NCBI GenBank assembly: GCA_037576195.1
Contig: CM075104.1
Location: 7,694,775-7,758,774 of the forward strand
Length of the DNA stretch: 64,000 bases
Direction: 5' to 3'
Source of the DNA: Phytoseiulus persimilis
Taxonomy: Eukaryota; Arthropoda; Arachnida; Mesostigmata; Phytoseiidae
In this document: positions 56,520 to 64,000 of the stretch, piece by piece
Position numbering within the stretch: position 1 is the first letter of the stretch
Layout: every line of letters starts with the position of its first letter
Translations under genes and position numbers: made by a program
The notes under the pieces: generated by a model
Database searches by the model: none
Told to the model about the DNA's origin: nothing
The model's input: only the letters and a program-made list of their open reading frames with translations

Positions 56520-57355
56520 TTGACATTCTAATTTCGAAGAGCTGCTTGATATCCGGTGATTCGGTGTCTGGCTGTTCCCCGTGATCGGGATTCGCGATTC
56601 ATGGTTCGGTCGGCGTTCGATGCGGCGATAACATCCTGAGAGCGAGCTGGCACGAGTCCGCGGGCCGAGCTCACGAGGAATTCCTCGCACTGCCCAAGTC
56701 GTTCTGCAGAAGTTCCTCCCCCGAGTATGTCGTGGTCATCTCGACAGAGATCGTCGTCATGGTCACCCGTCTCTGGCCGCCCGTAGCGGCGGGACATTGC
56801 GGAGTTGACGATGGTGGTGGTGGAAGAGACAAATTTGCAAATAAATCACTCACCACTGCCGAGAGCGCGCAGGGGGAAAACATCGTTGAACAAAACCTTT
56901 TGAGTGACCGTTGTCGCGGCTGGCCGACATCATCTTCTCTTGCGTTCTCCCTTTTTCTGCGCTCTCCGGCGCCGAACAATGGAGCAGCAGACCAGCTGCT
57001 ATTTCGCACTCGCGTCACGGAATACCTCAATGGCATTCTTTCTCTCGAGCTTCAGCTCCCGTTCCCGTATTTCAAGCTGCTCTACTCGCACCGTCTCCAG
57101 GAGTCCTTTGATAAGCCCCCCCGAGCTCCTAATCGAGCATCCCCACATCGGCTGCAGGACAAAACGTTGCGCATCTTGCCCTAGATGGCTCCCCACTCGA
57201 CTTCTATAATTACGAGGTTCCGGTTCGGGGCTGCCGTGTGGAGTTCGCTCGCCCGAGCGGAGTTCACAGCTATTTCCGCTCGTGGCGATCGAAGGTATTG
57301 TACAAGTCACTCGTGTTTGCTGAGTGCTCGCCTGTCACCATCATCTCTCAACAGT

Positions 57356-57365
57356 CCCCCCCCCC
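57356..57365 (+). repeat. C10 homopolymer
   Basis: Ten C between AACAGT and ATCC. Confidence 0.9.
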
Positions 57366-57785
57366 ATCCACCGTACAGCAGTTGGTCGGCGGGTCGACCA
57401 CCCACCCACTCACCCATCGAAGCTTTCAGACAACGACTACGGTACCATTAAGAAAGCGACATTGTTCTTTCTCCTTTTTCAAGTCTCCACCCCACCCATT
57501 CAAATCGAGCGAACGACGAAGGGAGATAGTATCGCGAAGTCGAGACAGACAATAACTGCACCGAGCCGACGTCGCGAGCGCCGTCGTTGTCGATTCCGTT
57601 TCCCTATTCCTCGAGCTGCGCTCCGTCCGCGGTTGTGCTTAGTAGATCGGCTGCCTCCCTGTCTGTCTGCTTGCTCACTCACTCAGCCGGCCCGAACGTC
57701 GTTGGTGGCTCTGTCTTACTCCTCGATCCCGTCGTCGCTCTCGGAAACTGTAGAGTGACAACGCTCCCGTCGAAGGGCCCCGAAG

Positions 57786-58043
57786 TTAACGAAGACAATG
57801 GGTCCCGAGATAGCGGTCGGCGGTGTTCCCTTCAAATATTTCGGCAGGGTTGGCGTTCGCGGCATCTTCCTGCGCGAAAGCGATTCGAGGCAATGTATCT
57901 ATCAATGCCACCTTCTCTCGCCAGTAAGCCTTGTGCCGAAAAGCAGACGATCCCTGGTGGACGATATGCATGGGGAGTCGGGGCGACGTGCACCGCGGAC
58001 CGTTTCCGTTGCTTGATTCGACGCGAATCCGAAACTCTCTCAC
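57786..58043 (-). CDS. Coding-like frame with both strands open
   Basis: The minus frame (85 codons to TAA at 57786) reads KAYWREKVALIDTLPRIAFA then AQEDAANANPAEIFEGNTAD; 33% of codons start with G and 33% end with C. The in-register plus frame (57798-58016) reads MGPEIAVGGVPFKYFGRVGV and is open as well. Purine-any-pyrimidine codons are symmetric on both strands, so the strand cannot be decided by eye. A 237-codon plus frame (57587-58300) also covers the region but lacks codon bias. Confidence 0.2.
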   Translation of the reverse strand: MREFRIRVESSNGNGPRCTSPRLPMHIVHQGSSAFRHKAYWREKVALIDTLPRIAFAQEDAANANPAEIFEGNTADRYLGTHCLR

Positions 58044-58300
58044 CTGCTCGTGCCGCTGAACCCCTATTCCACCGAAGACGGACTCTTAGTCGTGAGCGAG
58101 GCTGCGCGAAATTCATTGACATCACCGTCCGAGTGATTCGCGATTGCCAATGTTGGAGCCGCAATTATATCCCGACTCACCAGGGCGGGCGACAGCTCTA
58201 TTCGGTTACTTCTTACGCGTTCGGCAAATACACGCACGTCTCCCTTGATGAGTGTGTCATCTTGCTGCTAGTCGCCCCTCCGACGAGGTGTTGTACCTAG

Positions 58301-61020
58301 TAGTGTACACAGAGTCCGTATGTGTCTCGCTGGCGTCCGTGCACACGCGCTGAGCCGGGCGACAGCTCGTCCTCTCTGCAAACGAATTTCCTCAGCCTCA
58401 AGCCCTTCGGAGGATTAGGACATTTCATTATAGCTTCCTCCGCCCACCCCGGAGGTGGCGGGCATTTGCCTCACAGGCCTGTTGGCGGGCAGTCGCTCAG
58501 ACACTCTTGCCGCGCATCCAGTCAGTCACTCGGATCCGGCGGGGCGTAAAAGAAAGATAATAACAACGTCGATAAGATTAGACGCAGGGCAGTCGGAGCC
58601 CCGTGAGCGACTCGACGATTGAGTCGCCCCCGAGCTCCCCTCTCGCCGATCCTGTCATTGGTTTTATCTCCGTCAGCCGTTGCCTGGTCTTCTCAACTCA
58701 GTTTTGAACAGAAGCGGGAGTTTGACCACTGCGATCGAGCCAACCAAGCAGCGGGGATTGGTAACGGCTCACGTCGAGCGATAAGCTCCTCGATGCGAAC
58801 CAGTCGAATTGATCAGTGAGCTCTCCGGAGATTATGGGCCTCCTACTGGACTCGTTGATGAACTCCATGCTAAATCTGAATACGCAGAAATATGTTGCGG
58901 GGCGGGGAAGAACAACCCAACCAAGTCTCAGAACGCCTTTCCGGCCCGTGACGAGGTCGGCGCCGACTTAGCCGACATCAGATCGAGTTTCACGCGCCAT
59001 CCAGGTGCTTTGGCGCCCAAGTCGCCGAGCGGCGGAGTGACAACCGTCTTCCGTCTCTCGTTTTGTCTCATCAGTTCGCAGCCCGCGGCCGAGTCGCTGA
59101 GGCTGACGGAAGTAGATATTCTCATCTTATTTCCCTCCTGTCCCCAGCACATTCGAGGGGGAACGGAACTTTGGGTATGGTTTGACTGACAGCACGATAA
59201 GCGATCCCTCTTATGCCTCGTCTCTTTCTGCCTTCCATGTTCCATCTAGAGTTTTCGGTCCATTCCGATCTCATTCTGATGTTTCGTTCGTCGTCCCCGA
59301 CGCAGCAGGAACGATTGTCGGGCTTTTCCTCTCGGCCGGGGCACGTATTCAAAAATGTTTTTTCGTTTCCGCACGCCTCTTCCATCAATCACTTATTCAC
59401 GCCCCGAAGAGAACGCGGGAAATGTACGACCACCTCGAGAAGAACAAAAGTACTCGAGCATCTCCGACACACGTATGGGAGAAAAGGGACAAGAAGAACC
59501 GCGTCAAGCGGGCGCAGACAGCGACGACGTCGACGAGTAACGCAATCTCAGCTTTCTCGAGCGAACCGTGAATTTTCGAGAACAACAGAGGCTGCGCAGA
59601 TTTCTTTGGCTCGGAGCGAAAACATCAAGACCGTCGTTTCGTTTTCCTCGTTTGCGAAAATCTCAGAGTACCAGAAAACACAAACTCGCGGCACTCGTTT
59701 CCCAACTGAGCTCGTAGCGTTGTACAGACTTCTCGCAATGTTCCAGGATGGACAAGGGTGTTGATTCCCGGAGTTTCCAAGCCGATCCTGCCATTTCGAG
59801 TGGAACAGCCCACGTTACTTCGCTGCCGAACATTCACGGCCCTTCGCGAGCGATTCCCCCCCCCCCCCCCCCCCCCCACCAGGACTCGTATGAGCTGTGC
59901 TCATGTATCGTGGGGGCTCCACTCGTGCGCGAAAATTTCCCCTCTGTTGAGATAACCCCACGCGGTCGTCGCTACACAGTCGAACCGTTCCTGCACCTCA
60001 TCTATCAGGGATATCCTGGACTGCTCACTCACGAGCGCCGTTTGGGGGAGCCGAATACCGACCAGTTGGAATTCATTCCCGTTCCTTGGTTTTGTCGCCT
60101 GAGCAGACAGATTTGCCACGTCCCGGGACGTGATCAGGCATACAGTGTACTCGTTCGGCTCGAGCTGGCTCGCTTCGCCCACATTCTCTGGTGGGTTCCA
60201 TCGTTGATGTGTTCATCGCCGCCTCGAGTCGCTGTTCGGCCAACATAATTTCTCGAAGGGGAGCTGGAGAAAAAATTCAACGACTCTTGCCACTTGGCTG
60301 TGAAGGAAAAAATCGAGAGCCTGGCGCTGAGATGTCCTCGCTGGTGGGCTCCTTCAGCTCCTGCCATTCCACCCTCACAGCAGGGTAAACACAGAAGCTA
60401 GCAAAATGCTGTCCGGACAGAGTTTCCCTGGACGTCGGTATGAACAGGAGAGCTGAGGGTGAGGCTCTTCATTGCGGTGATCCAGCTCAATTCCCAACGC
60501 CACTCATGGAGAGTTGAGACAAAGGCTGAAAAATCACAAAAACGTTCATGATTGTGACACTGGCAGCCACTGGTATTGAATTGGTTCTCCGCCGCGGGCT
60601 CCCGTTGTCTTCCTCCCCGGATCCTCTTCCCCCGTTCTCCGTCCTCTTCGCTCACTCCGTATAATTGAGGAGCTGGAAACGACGGCCACAGTTCTGAGCT
60701 CGGCGCAAACCTCTCCTCAAATAATTTCACAACTGTTGGGGAACAAGTTCGAGAATAATTCCGCCGAGCTACTTGGAGGGAGCGGACTCGGGGCTCCCCG
60801 AACCTGATGTTGCGATGATTCCGTTCGCGACGGTACGGAGGAATGAGACAGAAGAATGCAGTGGCCACGAGGAACCGTCAGCAACCTTCTGCTCCTCATT
60901 CTGTCCGAACGCTGTTCTGTCCAGCTCCTCTGAGTTGAAACACAAGATATCGCCCTAATATCAGGGATTTTCGGAACCAGGGCGAATTGACCGGACCTCC
61001 TGAAAACTTGGACAAACTCT
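58301..61020. other. Noncoding stretch
   Basis: Only weakly protein-like short frames. Contains a TCAGTC initiator-like hexamer near 58534 and the 22-base C tract. Confidence 0.4.
59856..59877 (+). repeat. C22 homopolymer
   Basis: Twenty-two C between GCGATT and ACCAGG, the longest mononucleotide run in the window. Confidence 0.9.
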
Positions 61021-61030
61021 GGATTCGTTC

Positions 61031-61066
61031 AGTTTTTCCTCTCCGTCGCCTCTCGAACAGGTATTG
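61031..61066 (+). promoter_or_regulatory. Weaker recursive splice site candidate
   Basis: A long pyrimidine tract (TTTTTCCTCTCCGTCGCCTC) leads to GAACAG at 61060, followed at once by GTATTG. The acceptor is strong; the donor is below consensus. Same strand as the three good sites. Confidence 0.25.
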
Positions 61067-61114
61067 GCAAAACGGGCGGCTCGCTTTTTCCGTCTTATGG
61101 AATATCGAACTCTG

Positions 61115-61122
61115 TTAATTAG
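61115..61122. promoter_or_regulatory. TTAATTAG homeodomain-type site
   Basis: A palindromic TAATTA core in a small AT-rich island (GTTAATTAGTAAATTATAG) next to the tRNA-like relic. Confidence 0.2.
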
Positions 61123-61170
61123 TAAATTATAGATTTCCGCTGGCCCGCGTCCCGTTCCGCCCGCGCCGAG

Positions 61171-61218
61171 GGACGAACCCTGGGAAACGATGTAGCGTCG
61201 ACGGCTGAGCTACGTCCA
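61171..61218 (-). mobile_element. tRNA-like relic (possible SINE head)
   Basis: On the minus strand GTAGCTCAGCC resembles an A box with a perfect GTAGC/GCTAC D-arm stem, and GGGTTCGTCCC resembles a B box closed by AGGG/CCCT. The anticodon arm is missing: only about ten bases separate the arms. No target-site duplication was found. Not a functional tRNA. Confidence 0.3.
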
Positions 61219-62051
61219 TTGGGCTGGTGGTGGTCTGGGGAGCAAACAACGGGCTAACCGAACAAAGAGGACGAAGCAGAAAGAGAGCACCCTGGCTCGC
61301 ATCCCGGTCGGGTGCTGGATGGATGTACTGCCGAGGGATATCCTCGATAAAACTTCGCTCCCTTGGCTGGCCGTTCGTTTCTTCGTTGCTCGCCATCGAG
61401 TGAATTATTACCGGCGCCGCTGAGGTGGTGGCCTCATCTCATGGAGACGAGGGGCGACGGTATCGGAGGGGTGAACTTTTCGGCCAGTTTTCCTCGATGT
61501 GTTCTTCTGTTGAACTTCTGCTCTCGCTGGCCACGTCCCATGTGACTTTCCTTGCTAGTCATCATCCTCTGAGCGGCGGCGACGGCGGCTGAGCTCGGAC
61601 GCTCATCCGTTTGCCACGGGGCTTGGGTGGCCGCTCGGGGTTGGCCGCTTCCCGCACTCGATGCGGGGACGTGGAGGTTGGGACGAGTTTTCCGATAGAA
61701 TTAATTCCACTTTAGGTTTATTATCCGTGACCGTCCTGCGTATAGCGTCGGACGGCGTCTCGTCCGCAGTCAGGCCACGTCCGGAGGATTGTCCTAGGCC
61801 GGACGCGAACTCTGAGGGAAGACCCGCTACTTGCCTCTCCTCACTCGTTGTGTGTATTGCCAACTTATTCGTTCGTCCGTTGCTCCTATCTAAACCGGTT
61901 CCCACTCAGTCAGTGTTATGGTTGGATAAGGACAGTGCGGCTCGTTGAAGGAACTACACTGTGTAGGCTTTGATTGGGCGTTGCATCCAATGTATCAGCC
62001 GGTTGGTCGGCCGGTCAGTCGGCAGCCCAACCGTCTGGCCGACTGCTCCGG

Positions 62052-62082
62052 TCTCTCTCTCTCTCTCGGTCGGTCGGTCGGC
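62052..62082 (+). repeat. (TC)n then (GGTC)n compound microsatellite
   Basis: About seven TC units followed by three GGTC units. Confidence 0.8.
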
Positions 62083-62260
62083 GAAAGAGTTCGGCCGACA
62101 AGCGCACATGTCAGATAACCTGAAACCGTTTGGAAAAACGATATCCGACCGAAGCGACCTGAACACAGCGGCTCAACCGATAGTGCCCCGGCACACAAAG
62201 GAACGATGCTGTGATTATAATGAGTTGCTCAGTGATTTTATTCCAGAAAAAGTATCCGCG

Positions 62261-62345
62261 CCCGATGGTGGCAGTAGTCGGCTAGGGACTCGCTGCGAGG
62301 GCCTAGAGCCGTGTTCGAGTCCTATGAGGGCCGATTCGCTTCATG
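62261..62345 (+). mobile_element. Degenerate tRNA-like segment
   Basis: An A-box-like TGGCAGTAGTCGG at 62269-62281 and a B-box-like GTTCGAGTCC at 62313-62322 are correctly spaced. An anticodon-like CTCG/CGAG stem lies between, and a hairpin TTCGC/GCGAA follows. The T-arm and acceptor stems do not pair well, so this is at most an old tRNA pseudogene or SINE head. Confidence 0.22.
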
Positions 62346-62569
62346 CGAAGGAGCAAAAACGTGAGACGAGACGAAGAAAGAGGAGATGGAGGAAAACTAC
62401 GAGATCCTTGACGAAATTCCTCACTCGATCACTGGGCCGGCTCCTATGCAAAAAAGTTCCACTTTCTCTCCTCCTTACTTCTTCGACCTGGCTGAATCTC
62501 TTCTATCTCACGATCAGTAACTCTGGTGGGTCCGCACGTTGTGTACGCAGCCCGGTTGGAGGGATTTGA

Positions 62570-64000
62570 GATGAAAGTGGTTGCGTGAGACCGAATAGCC
62601 TGTTTCCAGGCTGATGACCGTACTCGCGCCCTCGACTTGACATGGCCTACCTGCAAAACAGGAAATCGAGGCGGACACGAATTATCACCGCGGATAACGA
62701 CGATAACAAATGATGTTGACATGTGCTCCGTCTTGTGCGGGCTGACAAGCAAGTGAGCGAACAGGGGAACGAATGTCCGAACGAACCAGCCAGCGAGGCA
62801 GGTGGAGAGATGCAAGTGAACGACGTCGCGGGCCTTCGCTCGAGACCTGTTTTATTTTCGTACTCCGGCTCTCCGTTGGGCACTCGATGACGATTCCTCG
62901 CCCTGCACTCGCAAAGTTCGGTCAAAGCAGAAGCTTCGGAAGCTCAGCTGGGAAGTCGACCAATCCAGGCCGACCGTCAGAGGAATGAGCGCAGGAGGAG
63001 GGGAGGGGGGTAGGGCGGAGACCTCGCAGACTGATTTAAGCTCATCCAAATATAGAGAACGAGAGATTTCGGACCGGGCTCGGTTTGAGCGCCGCAGACT
63101 TCGTTTGGATGGGCAGTCAGAGTGGAAACTTGATCTGTTGTCAGCTCGGAGAGTCCTGAACCGTGATGAGATTTTGATAGCTTGCGCCGCTCTCAATCGG
63201 ACGACTGGCGGGGGGGCGCACCGTTAGTTGTTGGAGTCGTCTGTGTTCATCTCCAGCGACCGCTTTCGGCCGACCTGAAGAAAGAGCTTGGTGTCAGGCC
63301 AGTGAAGCTAGCTCAACATTAGGACAGCGACAAGGGAATGAACGTCCCCGCAGACTTGATAGTTCGCTATCATCGTCCGTAAATCGGTTCCTCCCACATC
63401 CATTGAGACCTCGATGCCTCGAGCAACGCACTAGCTCGTCACGGACGTCCCCTCTTCCGCAGGGAAAACAACACCACGTACAAAAAAAAAACGCGGGACT
63501 GAAACGTTCAAGCGGGAAATGCCCGATTCGGTGAGTTATCGAGAAGTAGGACCAAGAATGGACCCCGCGCCCGAAGTACGCTCAGAATCGAAGCACCCGA
63601 GTACGGCTTTGTGGCAGTTGTCGACTGCACGGCAAGTGCCCGGATTCGCGGTCCTTGCGGAGACGCTATCGCTCGTTATCTCCTCCATCCAGCTCGCTCC
63701 AGCGCAGGCAGCCGGGCGGCTCGCCGGCTGCTGGGGTGGAGATCTGAGCAGAAATCTTATCTTATCTCGATGCTCCTGAGCGTCGTCTCCGCCGCCCCCG
63801 TCCTGCTCTAACTCCCAACGTCGGCCGCTGTTGGCGCTGCCATAGCTTCCTATTCTTTTTCCACGGGAAGCAAGAGATACGCAACTTACGCTTCCGCGTC
63901 CTGGGGGAAAACCGAGAGGGCGCTCGGAGCGGAGTCTCCTCAACTCACTCAGTGAGGGAGATGCCACGAAAGTCTTATTTTCTTGTTCTCTCCCGTTGTT
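62570..64000. other. Noncoding window end
   Basis: No exon with splice support seen. The only long A run of the window (ten A at 63482-63491) is here, followed by a CG|GTGAGT donor-like site at 63531 that lacks an acceptor. Confidence 0.35.
63482..63491 (+). repeat. A10 homopolymer
   Basis: The single A/T mononucleotide run of ten or more in the window. Confidence 0.9.

Noticed and set aside
57587-58300. 237-codon plus-strand gene.
   Set aside because: No codon-position bias despite its length; Cys/Arg/Ser-rich product without motifs.
62641-62670. Minus-strand recursive splice site (TTTCCTGTTTTGCAG|GTAGGC).
   Set aside because: Good acceptor but the donor GTAGGC is weak and it is on the opposite strand from the three good sites.
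1-64000. Prokaryotic operons, CRISPR arrays, phage or plasmid modules.
   Set aside because: No tightly packed long frames, no ribosome-binding-site spacing, no regularly spaced repeats; the signals are eukaryotic.

Overview
The window reads as nuclear DNA of a eukaryote, most probably an arthropod with a GC-rich genome (inferred). There is no operon-like packing, no long conserved reading frame, no rRNA or intact tRNA gene. Signals are eukaryotic: GT-AG splice sites with branch points and pyrimidine tracts, a tRNA-derived SINE with a target-site duplication, TATA and CCAAT boxes, TCAGTC initiators and many microsatellites. I recognise no protein family, so no gene symbols are given. All exon calls rest on frame openness, codon-position bias (G high and T low at position 1, G low at position 2) and splice signals judged by eye.

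Main reading. The window opens inside a plus-strand coding exon (2-136) that ends at a good donor. Downstream, on the same strand, three sites have a strong 3' splice site fused directly to a strong 5' splice site with no exon between them (10043/10044, 41390/41391, 54571/54572). This is the layout of recursive-splicing ratchet points, known from very long introns of insects and vertebrates. A weaker one lies at 61060/61061, and a 15-nt microexon candidate at 16866-16880. The simplest inference is that much of the window is one giant plus-strand intron, with smaller genes nested in it, several on the minus strand. A plus-strand candidate exon at 19422-19744 is the main complication for that view.

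Layout. 1-6.4 kb: exon end, then intron-like sequence. 6.6-12.2 kb: a 412-bp segment between 16-bp direct repeats, a small plus-strand frame (7957-8253), and a series of minus-strand coding-like segments (8265-11304) that are either a multi-exon gene or a decayed one; a separate minus-strand terminal exon lies at 11964-12212. 12.2-40 kb: mostly noncoding, with the microexon, the 19.4-kb exon, a possible first exon at 21.9 kb, a CArG/TATA module at 25.96-25.99 kb and a TATA box before an open frame at 28.2 kb. 40.4-43.4 kb is the best-organised part: a minus-strand gene (start exon 42726-42908, last exon 41774-42027), a complete 273-bp SINE in its intron, and a divergent promoter region with CRE, paired CCAAT boxes and initiator. 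45.8-47.9 kb: convergent plus and minus coding-like frames. 50-58 kb: several long open frames of uncertain strand. 58-64 kb: no convincing gene, two tRNA-like relics and the longest C tract.

A compositional oddity runs throughout: twelve G or C homopolymers of 10-22 bp but only one A/T run that long.
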